Assembly (NCBI GenBank): GCA_036380695.1
Contig: DASVEG010000018.1
Coordinates: forward strand, 1-12,319
Origin: DASVEG01 sp036380695
GTDB lineage: Bacteria; Actinomycetota; Acidimicrobiia; Acidimicrobiales; CADCTF01
Length of the DNA: 12,319 nt
Direction: 5' to 3'
In this document: one piece after another, positions 6,705-12,319 of the stretch
How positions within the stretch are numbered: position 1 is the first letter of the stretch
Layout of the letters: each line of letters opens with the position of its first letter
Program-made: the position numbers and the translations under genes
The notes under the pieces: model-generated
Seen by the model: only the letters and a program-made list of their open reading frames with translations
Database searches by the model: none
What the model was told of the DNA's origin: nothing

Positions 6705-6752
6705 GTTTTGTGTACCGATGGCGCACGATGTTGCGCCATTGGTACACAAAAC
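6705..6752. repeat. 48-base near-perfect palindrome between convergent genes; terminator or dispersed repeat
   Basis: Two 21-base arms (6705-6725 and 6732-6752) pair around the loop CGATGT. The left arm runs GTTTTGTGTACCGATGGCGCA, reading to 6725. The single mismatch, G6717 opposite T6740, is a G-U wobble in a plus-strand transcript. The arms are about half G/C, well below the surroundings. The element lies 5 bases after the hydrophobic protein stop and 17 bases before the recO stop, so it would end both transcripts as a hairpin. No T-tract follows the stem in either direction. Its composition and symmetry also fit a REP-like or MITE-like dispersed palindrome. Only one copy is visible here. 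Confidence 0.75.
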
Positions 6753-6769
6753 GGATTCGAAGGCCGTCG

Positions 6770-7492
6770 TCAGTGCGCCCAGTGCGCGTTGGCGGCGGCC
6801 TTCAGCCGTCTCTCGAGGTGGTTCTCGAGGGCGCGGGTCGCAAGCGACTCGACCTCCGCGGTCACCTCGCTCGCCGGCTCGAGCAACGCCTTCGAGAGCT
6901 GGCCACCGAGGATCTCGCGGACGACCGCCAGCGCCGGATCGCTCAACGACGCGCCACGCCGGCACGACCGGCACAGCGTGCCGCCCTGTTCGAGGTCGAA
7001 TGCCACCAGGGGTGTGTCGACGGCGCCGCACATGGCGCACGCGTCGAGCACCGGATGGAACCCTTCGAGCGACAGCAACTTCAGGTAGAAGCCGGCGACG
7101 ATGAGCGGACTGTCGCGGGTGGACAACGACCGCAGCGCTCCCAGCAGCATCCGGTACAGCCCGATGTTGGGTTCGCCCTCCTGCGCGAGCTGATCGACCG
7201 CTTCGAGCAGCGCGCCCGCACGCGCGACGCGATCGAGGTCTTCGCGCACGGCTCGGAACGTCTCGATCGTCTCCGCCTGCGTGACCGTGTCGAGCTCACG
7301 GCCTTCGTAGAGCTGCAGCGCGACGTGCGTCATCGGCTCGAGGCGCGCGCCGAAACGGCTCTTCGTCTTGCGCACGCCCTTGACGACGGCCCGCACCTTG
7401 CCGCGCCCCTCGGTCAGCAACGACACGATGCGGTCGGCTTCCGCGAGCCGGTGCGTGCGGAGCACGACGCCCTCCTCGCGGTAGATGGTCAC
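6770..7492 (-). CDS. recO: DNA repair protein RecO
   Basis: The 240-residue protein belongs to the RecFOR pathway, where RecO binds single-stranded DNA and, with RecR, loads RecA onto SSB-coated DNA. The N-terminal OB-fold is recognised by IYREEGVVLRTHRLAEADRI and LTEGRGKVRAVVKGVRKTKSRFG (about 3-48). A helical domain follows. The zinc-finger motif has cysteines 152 and 155 (CAMC) and 174 and 177 (CRSC), and the C-terminal helices end in LENHLERRLKAAANAHWAH. Length is normal. GTG at 7492 overlaps the uppS stop in the 4-base form GTGA, implying coupling to uppS; a weak GAGGA lies just upstream. The palindrome at 6705-6752 is downstream. Confidence 0.96.
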   Translation of the reverse strand: MTIYREEGVVLRTHRLAEADRIVSLLTEGRGKVRAVVKGVRKTKSRFGARLEPMTHVALQLYEGRELDTVTQAETIETFRAVREDLDRVARAGALLEAVDQLAQEGEPNIGLYRMLLGALRSLSTRDSPLIVAGFYLKLLSLEGFHPVLDACAMCGAVDTPLVAFDLEQGGTLCRSCRRGASLSDPALAVVREILGGQLSKALLEPASEVTAEVESLATRALENHLERRLKAAANAHWAH

Positions 7493-8247
7493 GAGTCCTC
7501 GGCCGCCTCGTCGTCGCCGTCGACGCCGTCGACGCCGCCGAACCGCCTGGCCCGCCGCTGGTACTCGCGCACCGCGTCGAAGAGGTGCTCGCGGCGGAAG
7601 TCCGGCCAGAGCACATCGGTGAACACGAGCTCGCTGTACGCGATCTCCCACAGCAGGAAGTTCGAGATGCGGTGCTCGCCCGACGTACGGATCACGAGGT
7701 CGGGGTCGGGCATGCCGGGCACGTAGAGCGCCTCGCGAATCGCACGCTCGTCGATCTTCGACGGCGGCAGGCCCTTCTCGACGAGGTGGCGCACGGCGTC
7801 GACGATCTCGGCGCGGCCCCCGTAGTTGAACGCGATGACGAGCGTCATCGCCTTGTTGCCCGCAGTGAGCTCGAGCGCTTCGTCCATGCGGCGCACGAGC
7901 CGCTTCGGCACCCGCCAGTCGCGCCGGCCCGCGAACCGGATCCGCACGCCGCGCTCGTGCAGTTCGTCGCGCCGGTCGGTGAGGATGCGCTCGTTGAAGT
8001 GCATGAGGAAGCGCACCTCGTCCTGCGGTCGCCTCCAGTTCTCCGTCGAGAAGGCGTACACGCTGAGCCACGAGACGCCGAGCTCGAGCGCACCCTCGAC
8101 GGTGTCGAACAGCGCGTCCTCGCCCGCGGCGTGTCCCTCCGTGCGCCGCAACCCACGCCTCGTCGCCCACCTGCCGTTGCCGTCCATGACGCAGCCGACG
8201 TGCGTCGGGATGTTCTTCGGGTCGATGCCGGGGATCGACGGGGCCAC
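7489..8247 (-). CDS. uppS: Isoprenyl transferase (undecaprenyl/polyprenyl diphosphate synthase, cis type)
   Basis: The 252-residue cis-prenyltransferase condenses isopentenyl diphosphate units into the polyprenyl diphosphate carrier used for peptidoglycan and other envelope glycans. Diagnostic segments are HVGCVMDGNGRWA (catalytic Asp at about 22), EGHAAGEDAL, YAFSTENWRRP, VIAFNYGGRAEI, and RTSGEHRISNFLLWEIAYSE followed by LVFTDVLWPDF. Chain length specificity (C50 in many actinobacteria, C55 elsewhere) cannot be read. GTG at 8247 is preferred to TTG at 8277 because TACCGT lies exactly 6 bases before it and homology begins just after it. The C-terminus has a small acidic GVDGVDGDDEAAED tail from a 9-base tandem duplication (7516-7533). 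Its stop overlaps the recO start. Confidence 0.96.
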   Translation of the reverse strand: MAPSIPGIDPKNIPTHVGCVMDGNGRWATRRGLRRTEGHAAGEDALFDTVEGALELGVSWLSVYAFSTENWRRPQDEVRFLMHFNERILTDRRDELHERGVRIRFAGRRDWRVPKRLVRRMDEALELTAGNKAMTLVIAFNYGGRAEIVDAVRHLVEKGLPPSKIDERAIREALYVPGMPDPDLVIRTSGEHRISNFLLWEIAYSELVFTDVLWPDFRREHLFDAVREYQRRARRFGGVDGVDGDDEAAEDS

Positions 8248-8253
8248 AGCCGG

Positions 8254-8259
8254 ACGGTA
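8254..8259 (-). promoter_or_regulatory. Candidate -10 element (TACCGT) for uppS-recO, leaderless start
   Basis: On the minus strand TACCGT is followed by CCGGCT and then GTG at 8247. The 6-base gap is identical to that at glyS. If real it rules out the longer TTG start at 8277, because the hexamer would lie inside that coding sequence. No clear -35 is seen. Confidence 0.45.
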
Positions 8260-8303
8260 GCGCGGAGGGGTGTCCAACCTCCGCGTCGGGTAAACCGGGT
8301 TCG

Positions 8304-9230
8304 ATGCTCCGACGCGTGCTCGCCCCGTTCATCAAGAAGTGGCGATGGGCGGAGACCGCGGTGCGCGTGCAGGAGCGGTTCTCCGAAGTCCATGGCGGCT
8401 ACCTCGCGACCGCGATCACGTTCGCCGCGTTCACGTCGCTGTTTCCGCTCCTGCTGTTCGCGACCGCCGTCGTGGGCTGGCTGTCGTTCCGCGATGTCGA
8501 CGTCGCTGCCAAGGTCATCGGCGAGCTCGGGCTCGGCGCCGACAGCGCGGCAGCGACCGCCATCACGAAGGCCATCGCAACTGCGGAGAAGAGCCGGCGC
8601 ATCGCCGGCCCTCTCGGCGCCATCGGCCTCCTCTGGTCGGGCCTGGGCCTCGTCGCGGCGGTGCAATACGCGTTCGACAACGTGTGGCAGGTCAAGGGTC
8701 GCGGCATCAAGGACAAGCTCCACGGGCTGGCGTGGCTCGCAGGCTCCGCCGTCCTCTTCGCCGTGTCGTTCGCGCTCACCGCTGCGCTCAACTACGCGCC
8801 GTTCGCGGCGCCCCTCACCATCGTGGGCGGGTTCGTCGTCGGCGTGTTCCTGTGGCTCTGGACGATGCGAACGCTCACGAACGTTCCGGGCTCGTGGAAG
8901 GCGCACCTCCCGGGCGCCATCGTCGGCGCGATCGGGTTCGAGGTCCTCAAGGCGGTCGGGTCGGTGTACGTGCCCCGCGCCGTCGGGTCGTCGTCCGCGC
9001 TCTACGGCTCGCTCGGCGTCGTGTTCGCGATCCTCGCCTGGCTGTTCTTCTTCGGCCGGCTGTCGGTTTACGCCGCCGTGCTCAACGTGGTGCGGTGGGA
9101 GGAAGACCACGGCACGGTCACCGTCGAGATCGAGATGCCCCGGCACGCCGACGTGGTTCCGGTCGAAGCGACCCGCGCCGGCGAGGCGAAGGATCCCGTG
9201 GTGTCGACGTCGACACCCGCGACCGCCTGA
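8304..9230 (+). CDS. YihY/BrkB (UPF0761) family inner membrane protein
   Basis: The 308-residue multi-pass membrane protein has the YihY/BrkB pattern: an amphipathic N-terminus, then GGYLATAITFAAFTSLFPLL, a long second block LGAIGLLWSGLGLVAAVQYAF, and the conserved NVWQVKGRGIKDKL. Further spans are around LAGSAVLFAVSFALTAALNY, PLTIVGGFVVGVFLWLW and FAILAWLFFFGRLSVYAAVL; I count about six. The last 40 residues are a hydrophilic tail. Despite the old RNase BN label, these proteins are not established as nucleases and the function is unknown. ATG at 8304 is used. TAAACC lies 7 bases before it, an imperfect -10, and there is no Shine-Dalgarno. The gene is divergent from uppS across 56 bases and convergent with the FlgN-like gene. 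Confidence 0.93.
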   Translation: MLRRVLAPFIKKWRWAETAVRVQERFSEVHGGYLATAITFAAFTSLFPLLLFATAVVGWLSFRDVDVAAKVIGELGLGADSAAATAITKAIATAEKSRRIAGPLGAIGLLWSGLGLVAAVQYAFDNVWQVKGRGIKDKLHGLAWLAGSAVLFAVSFALTAALNYAPFAAPLTIVGGFVVGVFLWLWTMRTLTNVPGSWKAHLPGAIVGAIGFEVLKAVGSVYVPRAVGSSSALYGSLGVVFAILAWLFFFGRLSVYAAVLNVVRWEEDHGTVTVEIEMPRHADVVPVEATRAGEAKDPVVSTSTPATA

Positions 9231-9266
9231 CCGCCCGCTCCAACATCCACGTTGCGTCAACGGCGT

Positions 9267-9279
9267 GCCCCGTAGGGGC
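9267..9279. terminator. Weak candidate terminator between convergent genes
   Basis: The perfect hairpin GCCCC-GTA-GGGGC lies in the 84-base gap between the YihY and FlgN-like stop codons. It is flanked by a looser pair, CAACGGCGT (9259-9267) and ACGCGTTG (9290-9297). The stem is short and no T-tract is present, so this is a modest call supported mainly by position. Nothing else is recognised in the gap. Confidence 0.35.
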
Positions 9280-9314
9280 GATCGACGGAACGCGTTGCCG
9301 GACGCGACGCGGGG

Positions 9315-9758
9315 CTACGCCAGGAACTCGCGCAGCGAACGTTGCACGCCGTTGCGGCGGACGCCGTTCGGGCGGAGGTCGACGGTGTCCTCGAGCTCGC
9401 GAACGTCGACCGTCGGCCGGCGGACGAGGTGGGTCACCTCGTTCGTGAGGTCGACGAGCGCGCGGCGGTGGGACGCGAGCACGTCTGCCCACCCGAGGGG
9501 GGCGGCATCCATGAGCTCGCCGAGCGTCGGCTCGCCGTCCACGCCGAGCTCGACCGCGGCCTCCCTCGACGCGATCGCGCGGTGCAGCTCGAGGGCGCTG
9601 ATCGAGTGGTACAGCCCGTCGACCGACGTGTCGTCGTCGCCAGCGACGAGGTGATCGGCGAGGCGGTCGAGGGCAACGCGCTCCCGCCAGAGGAGGCCGG
9701 ACAGCTCCCGCAGACAGGTCTGCAACTCGATGCCCTCGGGCGGCGCGCCACCGGTCAC
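9315..9758 (-). CDS. FlgN-like helical protein (possible flagellar export chaperone)
   Basis: The 147-residue protein is mainly helical with no membrane span. The pattern CLRELSGLLWRERVALDRLA (15-34), then a helix ELHRAIASREAAVELGV, then PTLGELMDAAPLGWADVLAS and HRRALVDLTNEV, resembles actinobacterial FlgN-family proteins, which chaperone hook-associated proteins before flagellar export. The match is by remembered pattern and not decisive; the short insert AGDDDTSVDG replaces a longer helix in the relatives I recall. GTG at 9758 is taken because the only nearby alternative runs into TGA. Seven bases before it is GCCGATCA, close to the sigma-28 -10 consensus GCCGATAA, and a sigma-28-family gene lies divergently next door, which fits a flagellar role. 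The C-terminal 30 residues are basic and poorly conserved-looking. Confidence 0.55.
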   Translation of the reverse strand: MTGGAPPEGIELQTCLRELSGLLWRERVALDRLADHLVAGDDDTSVDGLYHSISALELHRAIASREAAVELGVDGEPTLGELMDAAPLGWADVLASHRRALVDLTNEVTHLVRRPTVDVRELEDTVDLRPNGVRRNGVQRSLREFLA

Positions 9759-9936
9759 ACCCTGTTGATCGGCGATGTACAGCGGAAAGTGAGGAATCGG
9801 GCGCGATACACCCCTTCGAAGCGAAACCGCAGGTCAGTGGGCATGACTAGTCAGCATCGACCGGGCAATCCATGACGTGCGGTCTGTCCGAAATGACACG
9901 TCCGGGCTCTACTGCTGGCAACGGAATGTCCGGATC
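9759..9936. promoter_or_regulatory. Divergent intergenic region of the FlgN-like and sigma factor genes
   Basis: This 178-base gap is the longest in the window and must hold promoters for both directions. It contains the perfect 10-base palindrome TGACTAGTCA (9844-9853), the inverted pair GACGTG (9874-9879) and CACGTC (9897-9902) separated by 17 bases, and three copies of GTCCG beginning at 9886, 9900 and 9928, that is 14 and 28 bases apart. No standard -10 is evident for the sigma gene; GAATGT, 7 bases before its ATG, is the nearest. No RNA gene is recognised. Confidence 0.4.
9766..9773 (-). promoter_or_regulatory. Candidate sigma-28-type -10 element for the FlgN-like gene
   Basis: On the minus strand GCCGATCA differs in one base from the FliA/WhiG -10 consensus GCCGATAA and ends 7 bases before the GTG start. 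Eleven bases further up, TCACTTTC matches the -35 consensus TAAAGTTT at only 4 of 8 positions. The adjacent FliA/WhiG-type sigma gene makes the -10 match interesting. Confidence 0.35.
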
Positions 9937-10803
9937 ATGGCAACTGTGACCAACACCTCAACGCTCGCCGCCGAGGATCGCCTCGTCCGCGAGAATCTGC
10001 CGCTCGTCCGCCGTGCCGTGGCGGAGCTGTCCGCCCGCATGCCGAGGCACGCGCCTCGCGACGACCTCCTGTCTGCGGGCATGGTTGGTCTCGCTCAGGC
10101 GGCCCGCAACTTCGACGCTTCCCGGGGTGTCCCGTTCCATCGGTACGCGGCGACGCGCATCAAGGGCGCCCTGCTCGACGAGCTGCGCACGCACGACTGG
10201 GCGAGCCGCCCGGTCCGGGCCAAGGCCCGTCACCTCGAGGTCACGACGGAGAAGCTGACGGCCCGCTACGGCCGCACGCCGACCGCCGAAGAGCTCGCGG
10301 ACGAGATGGGCGTGCAGCGCTCGACCATCGAAGGCCTGAACCACGACCTCCACCGCGCGACCGTCCTCAACTACGAGGCCATGGTTCAGAGCGGCGAGAG
10401 CGACTCGGTGCTGCTGGTCGACGACGACGACCCCGAAGGTGAACTGCTCGACCGCGAGCGCAACGCCTACCTCGTCGACGCGGTGAAGGCTCTCCCCGAG
10501 CGCTTGCAGACGGTCGTCATCGGCTACTTCTTCGAAGACCGCTCGATGCAGGAGATCGGCTCCGAGCTCGGCGTCAGCGAGTCCCGTGTCTCCCAGTTGC
10601 GGGCCGAGGCGCTCGACCTGCTTCGCGACGGGATGAACGTCCACCTCGACCCGTCGCTCGTGGCAACGCCTGCCCGTCCGAGCGGTCGGGTCGCCCGCCG
10701 CAAGGCGGCGTACTTCGATGCGATCGCCGCGAGCAGCACGCCGCGCGAGCGCCTCGACTCGAAGCCTCGGCTTCGTGTGTCGGCGGAGGCCGTCGCTTCC
10801 TAG
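9937..10803 (+). CDS. RNA polymerase sigma factor, FliA/WhiG (sigma-28) type
   Basis: The 288-residue group 3 sigma factor directs RNA polymerase to a special promoter set. Region 2 (about 14-92) has LVRENLPLVRRAVAELSARM, DDLLSAGMVGLAQAARNFD and FHRYAATRIKGALLDELRTH, followed by the FliA-like DWASRPVR. Region 3 is about 95-150 (LTARYGRTPTAEELADEMGV). Region 4 is about 178-232, with ALPERLQTVVIGYFFEDRSM and the helix-turn-helix EIGSELGVSESRVSQLRAEA. No N-terminal region 1.1 is present. A basic tail of about 50 residues after region 4 is longer than usual. ATG at 9937 is preferred over an earlier in-frame ATG at 9877 because homology begins a few residues after it. No Shine-Dalgarno is visible. 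In actinobacteria such factors govern flagellar (FliA) or sporulation (WhiG) genes; the FlgN-like neighbour favours motility. No anti-sigma gene is seen. Confidence 0.9.
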   Translation: MATVTNTSTLAAEDRLVRENLPLVRRAVAELSARMPRHAPRDDLLSAGMVGLAQAARNFDASRGVPFHRYAATRIKGALLDELRTHDWASRPVRAKARHLEVTTEKLTARYGRTPTAEELADEMGVQRSTIEGLNHDLHRATVLNYEAMVQSGESDSVLLVDDDDPEGELLDRERNAYLVDAVKALPERLQTVVIGYFFEDRSMQEIGSELGVSESRVSQLRAEALDLLRDGMNVHLDPSLVATPARPSGRVARRKAAYFDAIAASSTPRERLDSKPRLRVSAEAVAS

Positions 10804-10810
10804 CGACGGC
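10789..10810. terminator. Bidirectional terminator hairpin containing both facing stop codons
   Basis: A perfect 9-bp inverted repeat, GCCGTCGCT-TCCT-AGCGACGGC, spans the end of the sigma gene. The TAG of the sigma gene (10801-10803) lies at the loop edge and right arm, and the right arm's last base is the last base of the HD-GYP stop (10810-10812). The two coding ends are only 6 bases apart. The plus strand continues with a pyrimidine-rich stretch (TTCTTCTGCTGTCCCC), a weak terminator tail. Confidence 0.6.
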
Positions 10811-12319
10811 TACCCGTTCTTCTGCTGTCCCCTCCCACCGCCCGGCTCGGCTGGCTCCGCCTTGCCGGGCGGTTCCTTTTCTGCCGGCGCCTTCTCGGCT
10901 GCGGGGGTGCCCGCGGCGGGTGAGGTGGCCGACGTCGACGGCTGTTGCTCGGTCGCAGCAGGCTGCGGTGCTTCCTTGCCGTTTGGCAACGTGCTGGTCG
11001 TGGCGACGGGCTGCGACCCGGTGCCGGCGGCGTCCACCGTCGATGTGCCCGCCGGAGCGACGCGGGTGCCCGTCGGTGTCCTCGTCACGGTGAGCCCGAG
11101 TACCTCGGAGCCCGGCTGCGGCGTCGGGATCTCGAGGAGGACCGGAGGGTTCTCCGGCACGACCGGACCCTCGGCCACCGGCGCCGCTGTCCCGGTGAGC
11201 GCGACCGCTGCCCCCGCGGTCCCGACGACGCTCGCAGCCTGACCCGTCAGCGCGACCGCGCCGTCGGTCAGCCGCGGCACCCACCCGATGAACGGCAGCT
11301 GCGCGATCCACGCCGTGGGGCCAGCGATCCAGCGCAGGCGGCCCACCGAAACGCTGAGGAACGCCCGCACGATCGCCGGATCGAAGTGGGCCCCCGCGCA
11401 CTTCGTCAGCTCGCGCCTCGCGTCGGCCGCGCTCATCGCCTTCTTGTAGGCCCGCGCCGCGGTCATGACCTCGTACGCGTCGGCGACGGCGACGATGCGG
11501 GCGCCGAGCGAGATCTCGTTGCCCTTGAGGCCGACGGGGTAGCCCGTGCCGTCGAACTTCTCGTGGTGCTGGGAGATGGTGAGGGCCCACTCGCCGAGCC
11601 ACTCCGACAGCGGCGATGCGATGCGCGCGCCCTCCTCGGGGTGACGGTGGATGTGCTTCCACTCGGCCGCGGACAGCTTCGAGGGCTTGTTGAGGATGCG
11701 CTTGCGCACGTGGAGCTTGCCGATGTCGTGCAGCAGGGCCGCCCAGCGGAGGCGATCGCGATCGGCGTCGGGGAGCTTGAGCTCGTCGGCGATGAGGTCG
11801 GCGAACCAGCGCACCCGTTCGGAGTGCCCGCGGGTGTGACGGTCGTGGCCGTGGAGCGCGCCGACGAGCGAGAGGATGACCTCCGCCGCGCGGGTCGGCT
11901 CGTCTTCCATGCCGAGCGCCTTCGCCTCCTCGAGGCGGTGTTGCAGGTTCTTCACGCTGCCGGCGCGACGGGCGACCGCGAGGCGGCGCGGGGCCCGGTC
12001 GGGGAACACCATCGACAGCTTGAGGAGGGCGGCGAGCGGGAGGGCGCGGCGTGCAACGCGGTCGACGGCGAGCAGCACGAGCGTCGAGACCACGAGGAGG
12101 ACGCCCCACCGCGTGACCGTCTCGAACCAACCGTCCGGTTCGGACAGCCGGCGCGAGAGCACGGCCGACGACGCGACCGCGGCCGCGACCGGGATGAGGT
12201 GGGCGGCGACGAGGACCGTCGCCGACAGCACCGGTCTGCCCGCCCAGCGGTTGCCGCGGATGCGATCACGCAACGCCGTCTCGCGCTGGACGGCACGCCA
12301 CGTCGCGGCGCCGACGGCG
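10810..12319 (-). CDS. Membrane-anchored HD-GYP domain protein (c-di-GMP phosphodiesterase candidate), start beyond right edge
   Basis: From the first in-window start (TTG 12273) it has 487 residues. The same frame stays open to the edge with strong third-position GC bias (reading TWRAVQRETAL just before the TTG), so the true start is probably outside. Numbered from the TTG, two membrane spans lie at about 15-40 and 55-72. The HD-GYP domain runs from about 130 to 312: H150 in RGHSERV, H182-D183 in LLHDIGK, H211 in HRHPEEGARI, H236-H237 and DGTGYP (241-246), and D265 in VAVADAYEVMT. The metal and GYP residues are all present, so hydrolysis of cyclic di-GMP is expected. A hydrophobic stretch follows (about 316-362), then a tail of about 115 residues rich in Pro, Ala, Thr and Ser with a charged end. 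It is convergent with the sigma gene. Confidence 0.92.
   Translation of the reverse strand, partial: AVGAATWRAVQRETALRDRIRGNRWAGRPVLSATVLVAAHLIPVAAAVASSAVLSRRLSEPDGWFETVTRWGVLLVVSTLVLLAVDRVARRALPLAALLKLSMVFPDRAPRRLAVARRAGSVKNLQHRLEEAKALGMEDEPTRAAEVILSLVGALHGHDRHTRGHSERVRWFADLIADELKLPDADRDRLRWAALLHDIGKLHVRKRILNKPSKLSAAEWKHIHRHPEEGARIASPLSEWLGEWALTISQHHEKFDGTGYPVGLKGNEISLGARIVAVADAYEVMTAARAYKKAMSAADARRELTKCAGAHFDPAIVRAFLSVSVGRLRWIAGPTAWIAQLPFIGWVPRLTDGAVALTGQAASVVGTAGAAVALTGTAAPVAEGPVVPENPPVLLEIPTPQPGSEVLGLTVTRTPTGTRVAPAGTSTVDAAGTGSQPVATTSTLPNGKEAPQPAATEQQPSTSATSPAAGTPAAEKAPAEKEPPGKAEPAEPGGGRGQQKNG

Noticed and set aside
7516..7533. Tandem 9-base repeat GCCGTCGAC
   Set aside because: Only two copies, in frame within the acidic tail of uppS; a small coding duplication and not a repeat array.
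8248..8277. TTG start for uppS giving ten more residues
   Set aside because: The extra residues lie outside family homology, and a TANNNT hexamer 6 bases before GTG 8247 favours the shorter form.
9342..9875. Plus-strand open frame opposite the FlgN-like gene
   Set aside because: It is the antisense shadow of the minus-strand frame, lacks motifs, and runs into the divergent promoter region.

Overview
The window is GC-rich and densely coded, with strong G/C bias at third codon positions and frequent GTG starts. Most starts lack a Shine-Dalgarno sequence. Together with the single-chain glycyl-tRNA synthetase, a PPDK, a BrkB-family protein, a FliA/WhiG-type sigma factor and a large HD-GYP protein, this points to a high-GC actinobacterium, perhaps an Acidimicrobiia-like lineage (inference; no marker gene settles it). 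It looks like ordinary chromosome. I see no rRNA or tRNA, no transposase, no CRISPR array and no prophage gene, and no gene-free stretch longer than about 180 bases.

Layout. Minus strand, 1-3251: ppdK followed closely by the N-terminal part of a TldD/PmbA protein that runs off the left edge. Plus strand, 3292-3858: a histidine phosphatase divergent from ppdK, closed by a strong hairpin. Minus strand, 3922-6458: glyS, a haem-c lipoprotein whose start shares one base with the glyS stop, a small membrane protein, an XRE repressor (4-base overlap) and a YjbR/MmcQ protein. Plus strand, 6550-6699: a 49-residue hydrophobic protein. A 48-base, nearly perfect palindrome then separates it from the convergent recO (minus). 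recO is preceded by uppS with another 4-base overlap. Plus strand, 8304-9230: a YihY/BrkB membrane protein. Minus strand, 9315-9758: a FlgN-like protein, divergent across about 180 bases from a FliA/WhiG-type sigma factor (9937-10803). The sigma gene meets, tail to tail, an HD-GYP protein (10810 to the right edge) with only 6 bases between the two stop codons.

Functional grouping. PPDK links pyruvate and PEP. GlyS, RecO and UppS are housekeeping proteins for translation, recombinational repair and cell-wall lipid carrier synthesis. The right end, with a FlgN-like chaperone, a FliA-type sigma factor and an HD-GYP c-di-GMP phosphodiesterase candidate, may be the edge of a motility or surface-regulation locus. 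The membrane protein-XRE pair resembles small autoregulated cassettes.

The points most worth a second look are the following. Two compensating single-base frame changes lie in G runs of the small membrane protein gene. A -10 hexamer (TANNNT) ends exactly 6 bases before three start codons and 8 before a fourth, suggesting leaderless mRNAs. A low-GC 48-base palindrome sits at 6705-6752. A perfect hairpin contains both facing stop codons at 10789-10810. I did not find a convincing new multi-gene system.
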